Shown: positions 9,270 through 18,896, counted from the stretch's first letter. The stretch: DNA of 64,000 nt from Kribbella caucasensis (GCF_004361855.1 NZ_SNWQ01000002.1:620001-684000); one strand, 5' to 3'. The notes: a model not told the origin generated them from the letters alone. A program made the numbers and translations.

Positions 9270-9461
9270 GTGGCCGTTCCGAAGCGGAAGATGTCGCGCA
9301 GCAACACCCGCAACCGCCGGGCCCAGTGGAAGACCAGCGCGCCGTCGCTGGTCACCTGCGTGAACCCCGCCTGCCGCGCGAAGCACCTTCAGCACACCGT
9401 CTGCCCGACCTGCGGCCAGTACGGCGCCAAGGGCGAGCGTCGCCAGGTCGTCGAGAGCTAA
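9270..9461 (+). CDS. rpmF: 50S ribosomal protein L32
   Basis: 63 residues from GTG 9270, with a 'gaggag' ribosome site upstream. The N-terminus '[20 protein letters not shown]' is diagnostic for L32. Two CxxC-like pairs ('CVNPAC' and 'CPTC') show the zinc-binding, C+ form of the protein. It sits between yceD and rnc as in most actinobacteria. Confidence 0.97.
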   Translation: MAVPKRKMSRSNTRNRRAQWKTSAPSLVTCVNPACRAKHLQHTVCPTCGQYGAKGERRQVVES

Positions 9462-9474
9462 GAGGCACCAGCCA

Positions 9475-10215
9475 GTGAATTCGGTCAACCCTGAGTTGAT
9501 CTCCAACGGGGGACTCTACGCCGAGCTGAACCAGCGGCTCGGCGTATCGCTGGCTGACGAACTACTGGAGCACGCCTTCACGCATCGCTCGTACGCGTAC
9601 GAGAACGGTGGCCTGCCGACCAACGAGCGGCTGGAGTTCCTCGGTGACTCGGTGCTCGGTGTGATCGTCACCGAGTCGCTCTTCCGGAACCACCCGGACC
9701 TGTCCGAGGGCCGGCTCGCGAAGCTGCGGGCCGCTGTGGTGAACATGCGCGCCCTGGCGTCGGTCGCCCGCGAGCTCAAGCTCGGCAAGTACCTGCGGCT
9801 GGGCCGGGGCGAGGAGGCGACCGGTGGGCGGGACAAGTCGTCCATCCTGGCCGACTGCGTCGAGGCGCTGATCGGGGCGGTCTACCTCGATCGGGGCTTC
9901 GAGGTGGCCGGCCGGGTGGTGCACACGCTGTTCGACGACCTGATGGCGTCGTCGGCACGGCTCGGCGCCGGCCTGGACTGGAAGACGTCGCTGCAGGAGC
10001 TGGTCGCGCAGTTGAGCGTCGGCATCCCGGAGTACGTGATCGCCGAGTCCGGCCCGGACCACGCCAAGACGTTCGAGGCGCGGGTCCGGATCGGCGCCGA
10101 CACGTACGGGCACGGCATCGGCCGGAGCAAGAAGGAAGCCGAGCAGCAGGCCGCCGAAACCGCCTGGAAGGCTTTGCGCGCCGCCCATCCCGACAGCACA
10201 GACCCCTCCCAGTAG
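9475..10215 (+). CDS. rnc: Ribonuclease III
   Basis: 246 residues from GTG 9475, 13 bases after rpmF. The catalytic signature '[12 protein letters not shown]' lies at about 50-61, and a C-terminal double-stranded-RNA-binding domain at about 170-240 ends with the '[16 protein letters not shown]' helix. RNase III processes rRNA precursors and cleaves structured mRNAs. Gene order rpmF-rnc-mutM is conserved in actinobacteria. Confidence 0.97.
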   Translation: MNSVNPELISNGGLYAELNQRLGVSLADELLEHAFTHRSYAYENGGLPTNERLEFLGDSVLGVIVTESLFRNHPDLSEGRLAKLRAAVVNMRALASVARELKLGKYLRLGRGEEATGGRDKSSILADCVEALIGAVYLDRGFEVAGRVVHTLFDDLMASSARLGAGLDWKTSLQELVAQLSVGIPEYVIAESGPDHAKTFEARVRIGADTYGHGIGRSKKEAEQQAAETAWKALRAAHPDSTDPSQ

Positions 10216-10222
10216 TCCTGAG

Positions 10223-11077
10223 GTGCCTGAGCTTCCCGAAGTAGAGGTCGTCCGCCGCGGACTCGCGGAATTCACCACCGGGCGGACGATCGACGCCGTC
10301 GAGGTGCTGCATCCACGGCCGCTGCGGCGGCATCTGGCCGGGCCGGACGACTTCGCGGCGCGGCTGAAGGGCCAGACCTTCGCGGAACCGGCCCGGCGCG
10401 GGAAGTACCTGTGGCTCCCGCTCACCTCGGGCGACGCGGTGCTCACGCATCTGGGGATGAGCGGACAGTTCCGGGTGCAGCCGGTCGGTGCGCCCGAGGA
10501 GAGGCATCTGCGGGTCCGGATCCGGTTCGCCGACGACGGCGGAGAGGTCCGTTTTGTGGACCAGCGGATGTTCGGTGGTCTGTCGTACTCCGAGGGTGGC
10601 GCGACGCTGCCGGAGGAGATCGCGCACATCGCCCGGGACCCGTTCGATCCCTTGTTCGATCTGGAGCGGTTCGTGGCCGGCGTACGGCGTCGCAAGACCG
10701 GTCTCAAGCGTGCATTGCTGGACCAGTCGCTGGTCAGCGGAATCGGCAATATCTACGCTGACGAAGCGTTGTGGCGCGCCAAACTGCACTACGCCCGGGC
10801 CACCGAGACGATGAAACCCTTGCAGATAAGGGAAATCCTCCGGCACGCCCACGAGGTGATGGCCGCCGCGCTGGACGTCGGCGGGACCAGCTTCGACGCC
10901 CTGTACGTCAACGTGAACGGGGAATCCGGGTACTTCGAACGTGGGCTAGCGGTCTACGGGCAAGAGGATTCGCCGTGTCCGCGAGATGGCCGGCCGATCC
11001 GTCGCGAGTCGTTCATGAACCGTTCCTCGTTCCGCTGCCCGAAGTGTCAGCCCGTCCCCCGACACGCCCGGTGGTGA
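10223..11077 (+). CDS. mutM: Formamidopyrimidine-DNA glycosylase
   Basis: 284 residues from GTG 10223. The mature N-terminus '[13 protein letters not shown]' carries the catalytic Pro and Glu, and 'KYLWLPL' and '[10 protein letters not shown]' fit the H2TH core of Fpg/MutM, which removes 8-oxoguanine and nicks the abasic site. The C-terminal zinc finger is unusual: three ligands are present (about C252, C271, C274) but the expected second Cys is Asp255 ('CPRDGRPI' instead of CxxC). The gene directly follows rnc and probably shares its transcript. Confidence 0.95.
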   Translation: MPELPEVEVVRRGLAEFTTGRTIDAVEVLHPRPLRRHLAGPDDFAARLKGQTFAEPARRGKYLWLPLTSGDAVLTHLGMSGQFRVQPVGAPEERHLRVRIRFADDGGEVRFVDQRMFGGLSYSEGGATLPEEIAHIARDPFDPLFDLERFVAGVRRRKTGLKRALLDQSLVSGIGNIYADEALWRAKLHYARATETMKPLQIREILRHAHEVMAAALDVGGTSFDALYVNVNGESGYFERGLAVYGQEDSPCPRDGRPIRRESFMNRSSFRCPKCQPVPRHARW

Positions 11078-11126
11078 GCGAGGTATCGTTAATTGGCGTA
11101 GCTCAGGTTGACCCGTGGCTCAGCCG

Positions 11127-11156
11127 GTGCCACCCTGAAAGACGGCACACTTTTTT
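11127..11156 (+). terminator. Possible weak terminator after mutM
   Basis: A short stem 'gtgcc'/'ggcac' (11127-11131 with 11144-11148) is followed closely by six T residues at 11151-11156, an unusual T-run for this genome. The stem is only 5 bp, so termination may be partial. Confidence 0.45.
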
Positions 11157-11213
11157 GAGGCGCTCCTCGGACCAGGGGCGCTACCTGCCAGAACCCTTCC
11201 GGAGGACAGCACA

Positions 11214-11414
11214 ATGGCCAAGGCTCTTCTAGGGCACCTTGGAGGCACTGACCCGCGCATGCTCGAGCAGGTTCGTCTGCTCAACCGGCGTGTCGCCGAT
11301 CTGGAGGCGCATGTGATGCGCCTGCAGGCAGAGAACGACCATCTGGTCGCGGCCGTTCACGACGGCCGGCTGCTAACCGTGGACGAGGCGCTGAGCGCCC
11401 CCGCCTCGGTCTGA
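11214..11414 (+). CDS. Small coiled-coil protein of unknown function
   Basis: 66 residues from ATG 11214, with a good ribosome site ('ggagga') about 8 bases upstream. A heptad-rich helix ('LEQVRLLNRRVADLEAHVMR' onward) predicts a short coiled coil, and the C-terminus reads 'GRLLTVDEALSAP'. I do not recognise a named family. Position between mutM and smc, the strong ribosome site and a well-formed terminator downstream argue that it is a real gene. Confidence 0.7.
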   Translation: MAKALLGHLGGTDPRMLEQVRLLNRRVADLEAHVMRLQAENDHLVAAVHDGRLLTVDEALSAPASV

Positions 11415-11479
11415 GGTTTCCGAGCCACACAGCAACAGCGGTTTTCAGAGCAACACCCAGCACCGTCCGCATCACCCAC

Positions 11480-11516
11480 GGCGGCGGCCCCCGTCCGGGC
11501 CTCCGCCGCCCTTTTT
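11480..11516 (+). terminator. Rho-independent terminator
   Basis: An 8-bp perfect GC stem (11480-11487 pairing with 11503-11510) with a 15-base loop is followed by c and five T residues. It ends the transcript of the small coiled-coil gene and separates it from smc. Confidence 0.8.
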
Positions 11517-11712
11517 GCCCGACCCTGATGCCCCCGCCGCATTTCGGCGCCGGATGTCGCCTGACCGCCTTCGCGGTCGGCCTCCACAGGATCAGCCCAG
11601 GCAGTCGGTAGACTGCAGGCGGAACACTTCCCCCGGGTAGCGGCAGCGACACCAGCGGTTACGACGGTTCCTTCGGTATCGTCTGTCCTTTCACGGGTTG
11701 GAGAGCAACGCT

Positions 11713-14700
11713 TTGTACCTGAAGAGCATGACGCTCCGGGGTTTCAAGTCGTTCGCGTCGGCCACGACGATGAACTTCGAGCCAGGCATCACCTGCATCG
11801 TCGGCCCGAACGGCTCCGGCAAGTCCAACGTCGTCGACGCCCTCGCCTGGGTGATGGGTGAGCAGGGCGCGAAGTCACTGCGTGGCGGCAAGATGGAGGA
11901 CGTCATCTTCGCCGGCACCTCCGGCCGGGCCCCGCTGGGCCGCGCCGAGGTGGTGCTCACCATCGACAACACCGACGGCGCGCTGCCGATCGAGTACTCC
12001 GAGGTGACGATCTCCCGGACGATGTTCCGCAACGGCGGCTCGGACTACCAGATCAACGGCCAGAACTGCCGGCTGCTGGACGTCCAGGAACTGCTCAGCG
12101 ACTCCGGTATCGGCCGGGAGATGCACGTCATCGTCGGCCAGGGCCAGCTCGACTCGATCCTGCGCGCGACCCCGGAGGGCCGCCGCGGTTTCGTCGAGGA
12201 GGCCGCCGGCGTACTGAAGCACCGCAAGCGCAAGGAGAAGGCGCTGCGGAAGCTGGAGGCCACCGAGGGAAACCTGCACCGGCTCGGCGACCTGATCAAC
12301 GAGATCCGCCGTCAGCTCAAACCGCTCGGGCGCCAAGCGGAGGTGGCGCGCCGGGCTGCGACGATCCAGGCGGAGGTCCGGGACGGCCGGTCCCGGCTGC
12401 TCGCCGACGACATCGTGCAGGCCCAGTCCGCGCTCGAGGCCGAGCTGAAGGACGAGGCCCGGCTGACCGAACGGAGGGCCGAGATCGAGGCCGCGCTGCG
12501 GGAGGCCCGCGAACTGGAGGCCGACCTGGAGGAGGCGCTGCGCGAGGACGCGCCGGCGCTGCAGGCCGCGCAGGACACGTGGTACCAGCTGTCCGGCTTC
12601 GGTGAGCGGATCAAGGGCACCGCCCGGATCGCAGCCGACCGGATCCGCTCGCTCAACGACGAGGCCGACGAGCCCCGGGCCGGTCGCGACCCGGAGGAGC
12701 TGGAGCTCGAGGCAGCCCGGGTCCGGGAGACCGAGGCGCAGATCGAGGCCGAGGTCGAGGCGCACTCCGAGCTGCTCGCCGAGGCCGTCGAGCGACGCCA
12801 GCAACTTGAGGCCGAGCACGCCGAGGAGGAGCGCCGGATCGCCTCGCTGATCCGGGCCGCCGCCGACCGGCGCGAAGGGCTGGCCCGGCTGACCGGCCAG
12901 GTGAACGCGCTGAAGAGCCGCGCGGCCGCCGCCGAGTCCGAGATCGGCCGGCTGGAGAGCAACAAGAGCGAGGCCGAGGCGCGGGCCGCGAAGGCGCAGC
13001 ACGACTTCACCGCGCTGGAGACCCAGGTCGCCGGGCTGGACGCCGGTGAGAAGGGCCTGGACGAGGAGTACGAGGCCGCCCAGAGCGTGCTCGACGAGCA
13101 GGACGAGCGGCTCGCCAAACTGCGGGCCGAGGAGCGCGACGCCGAGCGGGAGCGGACCGGTCTGGCCGCCCGCAAGGAGGCCCTGGAGATCGGCCTCAAC
13201 CGCAAGGACGGCGCCGGCGCCCTGCTGGCCGCGTCCGAGCAGGTCACCGGGCTGATGGGCTCGGTCGCCGCTCTGCTGAGCGTGCGGGTGGGTTACGAGA
13301 CTGCCATCGCAGCCGCTCTCGGTGAGGCCGCCGACGCGGTTGCCGTGACGCACACCGAGGCGGCCGTGGACGCGGTCGGGCACCTCAAGGAACACGATCT
13401 CGGCCGCGCCGGGATGCTGCTCGGCGACGCCCCTGCCGACGACTACTCGTCATGGCCCCAGTTGCCGTACGGCGCGACGTACGCGACCGACGTCGTGGAC
13501 TGCCCGGAGACCCTGCGCCCGGCGTTGCGCCGGCTGCTCCGCAAGGTGGCCGTGGTCGACGACGTACCGGCCGCACGGTCGCTGGTCCGGCACCTGCCCG
13601 ATGTCACTGCGACGACTCGGCTCGGCGACGTACTCGGTGCGCACTTCGCGTACGGCGGGTCGGATGCGGCACCGAGTCTGATCGAGGTGCAGTCCGCGGT
13701 CGACGAGGCCGCCGAGAAGCTGATCGAGGCGACTGCCCGGAGTGAGCGGCTGCGGTTCGAGCTGGCCGCCTTGGAGCACGAGCGGGCGCGGCAGAAGGAG
13801 CACGTCGAGATCACGCTGGCCCGGCTGCACGAGTCGGACGCGGCGATGGCCGCGGTGGCCGAGCAGCTGGCCCAGTTCGGGTCGCTGGCGAAGGCGTCCC
13901 GCGGCGAGGCGCAGCGGATGGCCGAGGCGATCGCGGCGGCCGCCGAGGAGCGGGACCGGAACCTGTCCGGCCTGGCCGACCTCGAGCACCGGCTGACCGA
14001 GGCCGAGATGTTCGATGACGAGGGCGACGAGCCGGACTCGACCGAGCGCGACCGTCTTGCCGAGGCGGCCAAGGCCGGCCGTGCGACGGAGATGGAAGCG
14101 CGGCTCGCGCTGCGGACCACCGAGGAGCGGGCGCGGGCGCTGGCCGGCCGGGCCGACTCGCTGGAGCGCGCGGCGCGGCAGGAGCGCGAGGCGCGGGCCC
14201 GTGCGGTCGCGCGGGCGGCCCGACGTGCTCGGCAGGCCGAGGCGGCGCAGGCCGTGCACCTGGCCGCCGGACACGTGCTGGCCCGGCTGGAGCACTCGCT
14301 GCAGCTCGCGGCCACGGAGCGTTCCGCGATCCAGGCGCAGCGGGCCGACCGGGAGAAGGCGCTGGCCCAGGCCCGGTCGGCGACCCGGAACCTCAGCTCC
14401 GAGCTGGAGCAGCTGACCAACACCGTGCACCGCGACCAGCTGGCCCGGGCCGAGCAGAAGATGCGGCTCGAACAGCTCTACGAGAAGGCGCTCGGCGAGC
14501 TGGGCACCGAGGTGGAAGCGCTGATCACGGAGTACGGGCCGGATCAGCTGGTGCCGCCGCTGCCGAAGGACGGCGAGGAGAACACCCTCGAGCTCGAGGG
14601 CGAGCCGTTCAACCGGACCAAGGTGGAGAAGCGGCTCAAGCAGGCCGAACGCGCGCTCAACCAGCTCGGCAAGATCAACCCGCTCGCGCTCGAGGAGTTC

Positions 14701-15273
14701 GAGGCGATGGAGGAGCGGCACCGGTTCCTGGCCGAGCAGCTTGACGACCTGAAGAAGTCCCGTCGCGACCTGATGGACATCGTCAAGGAGGTCGACGACC
14801 GGGTCGAGCAGGTCTTCACCGAGGCCTACCGCGATGTCGAGGTCGCCTTCGAGCACGTCTTCAGCCGGCTGTTCCCCGGTGGTGAGGGACGCCTGGTGCT
14901 GACCGATCCGGACGACATGCTCGGCACCGGGATCGACGTCGAGGCGCGCCCGCCGGGCAAGAAGGTCAAGCGGCTGTCGCTGCTGTCCGGTGGCGAGCGC
15001 TCGCTGGTCGCGGTCGCGTTCCTGGTCGCCCTGTTCAAGGCCCGCCCGTCGCCGTTCTACATCCTCGACGAGGTCGAGGCCGCGCTGGACGACACCAACC
15101 TGGGCCGCCTGCTGGAGCTCTACGAGGAGCTGCGCGAGAACAGCCAGCTGCTGGTGATCACCCACCAGAAGCGCACCATGGAGGTCGCCGACGCCCTGTA
15201 CGGCGTAACCATGCGCGGCGACGGCGTATCCGCCGTCATCTCCCAACGAATCCGCGAGCCCGAACCGGTGTGA
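11713..15273 (+). CDS. smc: Chromosome segregation protein SMC
   Basis: About 1186 residues. Walker A 'GPNGSGKS' is at about 31-38. Two long coiled-coil arms, rich in Glu/Ala/Arg, flank a hinge at about 500-650. The C-terminal head has signature 'LLSGGERS' at about 1090-1097 and Walker B 'YILDEVEAALDD' at about 1115. With ScpA/ScpB it compacts and segregates the chromosome. TTG 11713 is chosen because 'ggag' lies about 10 bases upstream and translation then begins 'LYLKSMTLRGFKSF' as in relatives; TTG 11698 is the longer alternative. Long antisense open frames across this gene are codon-bias shadows. Confidence 0.96.
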   Translation: MYLKSMTLRGFKSFASATTMNFEPGITCIVGPNGSGKSNVVDALAWVMGEQGAKSLRGGKMEDVIFAGTSGRAPLGRAEVVLTIDNTDGALPIEYSEVTISRTMFRNGGSDYQINGQNCRLLDVQELLSDSGIGREMHVIVGQGQLDSILRATPEGRRGFVEEAAGVLKHRKRKEKALRKLEATEGNLHRLGDLINEIRRQLKPLGRQAEVARRAATIQAEVRDGRSRLLADDIVQAQSALEAELKDEARLTERRAEIEAALREARELEADLEEALREDAPALQAAQDTWYQLSGFGERIKGTARIAADRIRSLNDEADEPRAGRDPEELELEAARVRETEAQIEAEVEAHSELLAEAVERRQQLEAEHAEEERRIASLIRAAADRREGLARLTGQVNALKSRAAAAESEIGRLESNKSEAEARAAKAQHDFTALETQVAGLDAGEKGLDEEYEAAQSVLDEQDERLAKLRAEERDAERERTGLAARKEALEIGLNRKDGAGALLAASEQVTGLMGSVAALLSVRVGYETAIAAALGEAADAVAVTHTEAAVDAVGHLKEHDLGRAGMLLGDAPADDYSSWPQLPYGATYATDVVDCPETLRPALRRLLRKVAVVDDVPAARSLVRHLPDVTATTRLGDVLGAHFAYGGSDAAPSLIEVQSAVDEAAEKLIEATARSERLRFELAALEHERARQKEHVEITLARLHESDAAMAAVAEQLAQFGSLAKASRGEAQRMAEAIAAAAEERDRNLSGLADLEHRLTEAEMFDDEGDEPDSTERDRLAEAAKAGRATEMEARLALRTTEERARALAGRADSLERAARQEREARARAVARAARRARQAEAAQAVHLAAGHVLARLEHSLQLAATERSAIQAQRADREKALAQARSATRNLSSELEQLTNTVHRDQLARAEQKMRLEQLYEKALGELGTEVEALITEYGPDQLVPPLPKDGEENTLELEGEPFNRTKVEKRLKQAERALNQLGKINPLALEEFEAMEERHRFLAEQLDDLKKSRRDLMDIVKEVDDRVEQVFTEAYRDVEVAFEHVFSRLFPGGEGRLVLTDPDDMLGTGIDVEARPPGKKVKRLSLLSGGERSLVAVAFLVALFKARPSPFYILDEVEAALDDTNLGRLLELYEELRENSQLLVITHQKRTMEVADALYGVTMRGDGVSAVISQRIREPEPV

Positions 15274-15352
15274 ACGGGGACCGTGAACAGGTTGCCGGGG
15301 GCGTAGACAGGTCCCGTTGCTGTTCGCAGTCCCGCGTTGGTGTTCAAGCCCC

Positions 15353-15676
15353 TCAGGCGGTGATTGTCATGGAGGCGATCTGGTCGGCCTGGACGTCGAA
15401 GGTGAAGTGGGACGGGCCGTTGAAGCCGTCGCCGCCGACCTGGGTGAGCAGGGTGATCGGGTTGCCCGGGGTGGTCACTTTCGTGTCCGTGAAGGTGACG
15501 TTCTTGCCGATCAGCTCGTTGTCGCTCCAGGACCGGATTCGGTCCGGCCCGCGGAACTGCCGGCCCCAGTCGTCCACGTACCCGTCCTGCGCGAAGGCGG
15601 CCACGAAGGCGTCGTTGTCCAGCCGGTCGATGGCGTCCAGAGTCCGCTGTACGGCGGCGGGGATGTCGTTGGTCAT
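15353..15676 (-). CDS. SnoaL-like/NTF2-fold family protein
   Basis: 107 residues from ATG 15676. The opening helix 'AAVQRTLDAIDRLDNDAFVA' followed by 'FAQDGYVDDWGRQFRGPDRI' is the typical cone-shaped NTF2/SnoaL fold pattern. Members include small hydrolases, isomerases and ligand-binding proteins, so the substrate cannot be assigned. It is transcribed divergently from the lipoprotein gene and convergently with smc. Confidence 0.75.
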   Translation of the reverse strand: MTNDIPAAVQRTLDAIDRLDNDAFVAAFAQDGYVDDWGRQFRGPDRIRSWSDNELIGKNVTFTDTKVTTPGNPITLLTQVGGDGFNGPSHFTFDVQADQIASMTITA

Positions 15677-15704
15677 ATCGTGACCTTAAACCTGTCGCCG
15701 GGGC

Positions 15705-15732
15705 TGAACCGGTTGGCGTGAATGTCCGTGTG
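15705..15732 (+). promoter_or_regulatory. Candidate ECF-type promoter for the lipoprotein gene
   Basis: 'tgaacc' at 15705-15710 and 'cgtgtg' at 15727-15732, separated by 16 bases, resemble the -35 'GAAC' and -10 'CGT' elements of group IV sigma-factor promoters. An ECF sigma gene lies two genes downstream, so autoregulated control is possible. This is motif matching only. Confidence 0.4.
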
Positions 15733-15770
15733 GGTGGTGACGAGTGGTCAACAACCCGAGGAGTTCAGCC

Positions 15771-16292
15771 ATGAAGCGCATCGCCATCCTTGTCGGCACC
15801 GTTGCACTGGGCCTGTCCGTGGTCGCCTGCGGTGACGACAGCACGCCGGCCGGATCGCCGGGAACCACCACCAACACCACGACCAGCCAGCCCGCGGCCG
15901 CTGCGGTGAAGCTGGCTACGGCCGACGTTGCGGACTTCGGCAAGGTCGTTGTCGACGGCACTGGCCGCACGCTGTACGTGTTCGACAAGGACACCGCCAA
16001 CCCGTCCAAGTCCAACTGCGACGGCGAGTGCGCGGCGAAGTGGCCGCCGGTGCTCGCCGGTTCTGGTACGCCGCAGCTGGACGGAGTGGACGCCGCGCTG
16101 GTCGGCACCGTGACCCGGACGGACGGGACCAAGCAGGTCACGCTGGCCGGACTGCCGCTGTACCAGTTCGCCAGCGACACCAAGGCCGGTGACGCCAAGG
16201 GTCAGGCCGTCGGCGAGGTCTGGTGGGTCGTCGGCGCGGACGGCAAGAAGATCACCACAAAGCCCAAGTCGGGCGACGGCTACTCGTACTGA
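15771..16292 (+). CDS. Secreted lipoprotein of the COG4315 repeat family
   Basis: 173 residues from ATG 15771, with 'gaggag' upstream. A lipoprotein signal peptide ends at 'LSVVAC', making C20 the likely lipidated residue. A Thr-rich linker is followed by two repeats resembling the 'secreted lipoprotein repeat' (for example 'VVDGTGRTLYVFDKDT' with 'CDGECAAKWPPVL', then 'LAGLPLYQFASDT'). Function of the family is unknown; it is often next to sigma/anti-sigma genes, as here. It should be anchored to the outer face of the membrane. Confidence 0.85.
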   Translation: MKRIAILVGTVALGLSVVACGDDSTPAGSPGTTTNTTTSQPAAAAVKLATADVADFGKVVVDGTGRTLYVFDKDTANPSKSNCDGECAAKWPPVLAGSGTPQLDGVDAALVGTVTRTDGTKQVTLAGLPLYQFASDTKAGDAKGQAVGEVWWVVGADGKKITTKPKSGDGYSY

Positions 16293-16326
16293 TCAACGAT
16301 GAGCTCCACCAGTTACCTCCTGCTCG

Positions 16327-16356
16327 GCCCCGACCTGGTTCGCCCCGACCTGGTTC
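16327..16356. repeat. 15-bp perfect tandem duplication
   Basis: 'gccccgacctggttc' occurs twice back to back at 16327-16341 and 16342-16356, in the leader between the lipoprotein and sigma genes. With flanking 'ggggcc' it can also form a short hairpin. Confidence 0.8.
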
Positions 16357-16433
16357 GGGGCCCCGCGGTCTCGCCCGGGAGGCGATCCCCTATCGTACGA
16401 TCGACCGCGAGAACCGACCCCGGGAGGACAGCG

Positions 16434-16979
16434 GTGGGGGAGACGGACCGCCGTCCGGACAGCGCCGAACTGTTGATCCGGTCGCTGTACGCCGAACACG
16501 GCCGCAGCCTGCTCGCGTATGCGACCCGGCTGACGGGTGATCGCGCCGCGGCCGAGGACGTCGTACAGGAGACCCTCGTACGGGCGTGGCGGCACGCCGA
16601 CAAGCTGGTCGAGGGCAAGGGATCGGTGCGGGGCTGGCTGTTGACCGTGGCCCGCAACCTGGTCACGGACCGGGCCCGGGCGCGTGCGGTGCGGCCCGCG
16701 GAGGTAGCCGAGATCGAGGACCGCCCGCCGGTGGAGAGCGACCACTCCGAGGCAGTGGTGAACACCATGGTCGTGATGGACGCACTGGAGCAGGTGTCAC
16801 CGGAGCACCGCGAAGTGCTGGTGGAGCTGTACTACCGGGGCCGGTCGGTGACCGAGGCCGCACAGGAGCTGGGTGTGCCGCCCGGTACCGTGAAGTCGAG
16901 GTCTTACTACGCCCTGCGTGCGTTGAGAACCGTGTTGGGTGGACCAGGAAGCAAACCAGGAGCGGAGGTGGCCCGATGA
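16434..16979 (+). CDS. ECF RNA polymerase sigma factor
   Basis: 181 residues from GTG 16434, with ribosome site 'gggagga'. Region 2 includes 'YATRLTGDRAAAEDVVQETLVRAWRH', and region 4 'LEQVSPEHREVLVELYYRGR' with a helix-turn-helix 'VTEAAQELGVPPGTVKSR'. It directs polymerase to an extracytoplasmic-stress regulon. The following gene overlaps it by 4 bases and encodes a zinc-binding anti-sigma factor, a standard pair. The preceding lipoprotein may be a regulon member. Confidence 0.93.
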   Translation: MGETDRRPDSAELLIRSLYAEHGRSLLAYATRLTGDRAAAEDVVQETLVRAWRHADKLVEGKGSVRGWLLTVARNLVTDRARARAVRPAEVAEIEDRPPVESDHSEAVVNTMVVMDALEQVSPEHREVLVELYYRGRSVTEAAQELGVPPGTVKSRSYYALRALRTVLGGPGSKPGAEVAR

Positions 16980-17701
16980 GTGAACACGACCACTCGCAGC
17001 TCGGCGCCTACGTTCTCGGTGGGCTGGAGCCGGACGAGATCCGCACTGTGGAGGAGCACCTGGCCGGGTGCGCCGAGTGCCGGACAGAGGTTTCCGAGCT
17101 GGAGGAGATGAAGGAGTTCCTCGGTGAGGTCCCGCCGGAGGCGTTCCTGGACGGTCCGCCGCCGGACGGCGATCTGTTGCTGCAGCGCACGTTGCGCGAG
17201 GTACGGGCCGAGGCCGCTGTTGCGGTCGAGCCTCCGCCCAGTGTGGAAGCTCCCGCGCGGCATGCGGCGGCGCCTAAGCGGTCGCGGTGGTTGGCGGTGG
17301 CCGCTGCGGTCGTGATTGTCGCGGGTGCGCTGGCAGGCGGTGTGGCGATCGGGCGGCAGTCGGTCGACCAGGTGGTCGCGGAGCCGCCGGTGGCCGGGTC
17401 GAAGCAGGTGACCACGACGGACCCGACTACCGGTACGACGATGGCGACCACGGTGGAACCACGGGCCGGCTGGAGCTGGATCGACGTCAACCTCACCGGG
17501 CTGAAGGCCGGCGCGGAGTGCGAGATGCTCATCACCGACACGTCGGGCAAGACGTGGGTGGCGGGCAGCTGGGTGGTGTCGCCGAAGGCCGCGAAGGAAG
17601 GCAGCAAGTTCAGCGGTGGAGTGCTGGTGCCACTGGACAAGGTGAAGTCGGTGGAGGTCCGGACCGTTCAGGGAGAACATGTAGTCACGGCCCAGGTGTA
17701 A
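16976..17701 (+). CDS. Transmembrane anti-sigma factor with zf-HC2 domain
   Basis: 241 residues from ATG 16976. The N-terminal anti-sigma zinc-binding motif H28-x3-C32-x2-C35 ('EEHLAGCAECRTEV') is followed by an acidic linker, a single membrane helix at about 104-126 and an extracellular domain with Thr-rich start ending 'VEVRTVQGEHVVTAQV', resembling the RskA C-terminal domain. It should hold the upstream ECF sigma factor at the membrane until proteolysis or redox change releases it. Confidence 0.9.
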   Translation: MSEHDHSQLGAYVLGGLEPDEIRTVEEHLAGCAECRTEVSELEEMKEFLGEVPPEAFLDGPPPDGDLLLQRTLREVRAEAAVAVEPPPSVEAPARHAAAPKRSRWLAVAAAVVIVAGALAGGVAIGRQSVDQVVAEPPVAGSKQVTTTDPTTGTTMATTVEPRAGWSWIDVNLTGLKAGAECEMLITDTSGKTWVAGSWVVSPKAAKEGSKFSGGVLVPLDKVKSVEVRTVQGEHVVTAQV

Positions 17702-17732
17702 ACGAGTTGCCGCCCTGGGAGAGGATGGAAGG

Positions 17733-18836
17733 GTGGCTTACTCGACTACCGCTACCTCCGATGATCTCCGGGCTCGACGTAAGGCGGCCGCTGCCGAGTG
17801 CACCCGCTGGCTGACCGGACGCAGGCTCCCCGTGGCCGAAACCCTGCGGCAGCTGGCCGACGTGGCGACCGAGGACGAGCGGGACGGGTACGGCAACGGT
17901 GGTGAGGTCGCCCTGCTCGAGCAGGAGGTCGCGGAGCTGCTCGGCAAGCCCGCTGCGGTGTTCATGCCGACGGGGGTCGCCGCTCAGCAGAGTGTGTTGC
18001 GGGTGTACGCCGACCGGGCCGGGACGCAGCGGGTCGCGGTGCACGGCCTGTCGCATTTCCTGCAGCACGAGTTGAACGCGCTGGAGGAAGTGCACCACCT
18101 ACGGATCGAGCGGTTGACGTCCGACCCGCGTCAGCCCCGGCCGGACGAGCTGGCGGCCATTCCGGGGAAGCTGGCCGCGGTAACGCTTGAGTTGCCGCTG
18201 CGCGATGGCGGATTCGTTCTGCCGACGTGGGACGAGCTGGTCGTGTTCGCCGGCGCCTGCGCGGATCGCGGCGTACCGCTGCACTTGGACGGTGCGCGGT
18301 TGTGGGAGAGCACGCCGTACCTGGAACACAGCCTGGCCGAGGTGGCCGCGCTGGCGTCGACCGTGTACGTGTCCTTCTACAAAGGGCTTGGCGGGCTGAG
18401 TGGTGCCGCGGTTGCCGGGCCTGCGGATGTCGTCGCCGAAGTACGCCGCTGGCAACGACGGCTGGGCAGCAACGTCTATACCCTCTTCCCGTACGCCGTG
18501 TCGGCGCGCGAGGGGTTGCGCAAGGTGCTGCCGTTGATGGGGGAGCTCCACCAGCGTGCGGTCGAGCTGTCGGCCGCACTGCAGGCGAACGGATTCCGGG
18601 TGTTCCCGGAGCCGCCGCATACCAACTCGTTCCGCGTCTACGCGCCGGTGCCGGCCGATCGGATCGAGCTGGCCGCGATCCGGCGGATGGAGGTGACCCG
18701 GGAGGCGATGAGCTACACGTGGCAGGCGGCCGACGTACCCGGCTGGTCGTGGGTCGAGCTGGTGGTGACTCCGGACACGTTGGCGTGGCCGGTCGACGAG
18801 GTGGCGAAGGGTTTCGCGGAACTTCTGGAAGACTGA
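17733..18836 (+). CDS. Threonine-aldolase-like PLP enzyme (beta-eliminating lyase)
   Basis: 367 residues from GTG 17733. Fold-type I PLP features are present: 'RDGYGNGGEVALLEQEVAEL', 'LHLDGARLWES' with the cofactor-binding Asp, and the Schiff-base lysine K217 in 'VSFYKGLGGLSG'. The best match is low-specificity L-threonine aldolase, which splits threonine to glycine and acetaldehyde, but related lyases act on other beta-hydroxy amino acids. It is monocistronic or starts a short unit with the tiny gene after it. Confidence 0.85.
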   Translation: MAYSTTATSDDLRARRKAAAAECTRWLTGRRLPVAETLRQLADVATEDERDGYGNGGEVALLEQEVAELLGKPAAVFMPTGVAAQQSVLRVYADRAGTQRVAVHGLSHFLQHELNALEEVHHLRIERLTSDPRQPRPDELAAIPGKLAAVTLELPLRDGGFVLPTWDELVVFAGACADRGVPLHLDGARLWESTPYLEHSLAEVAALASTVYVSFYKGLGGLSGAAVAGPADVVAEVRRWQRRLGSNVYTLFPYAVSAREGLRKVLPLMGELHQRAVELSAALQANGFRVFPEPPHTNSFRVYAPVPADRIELAAIRRMEVTREAMSYTWQAADVPGWSWVELVVTPDTLAWPVDEVAKGFAELLED

Positions 18837-18896
18837 GTTCGTAGCACTACGAGTGAGGGTAGTGCCGGGGAAACAGGCGGGGAGCGAAGTAACACT

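Noticed and set aside
11095..11130. tRNA-like segment with 'ggcgtagctcaggtt'
   Set aside because: The start resembles a tRNA D-arm but no anticodon arm, T-loop or acceptor pairing can be made downstream.
11875..15246. Several long antisense frames opposite smc
   Set aside because: They are composition artefacts of GC-rich codon bias; motifs and ribosome site belong to the plus-strand SMC gene.
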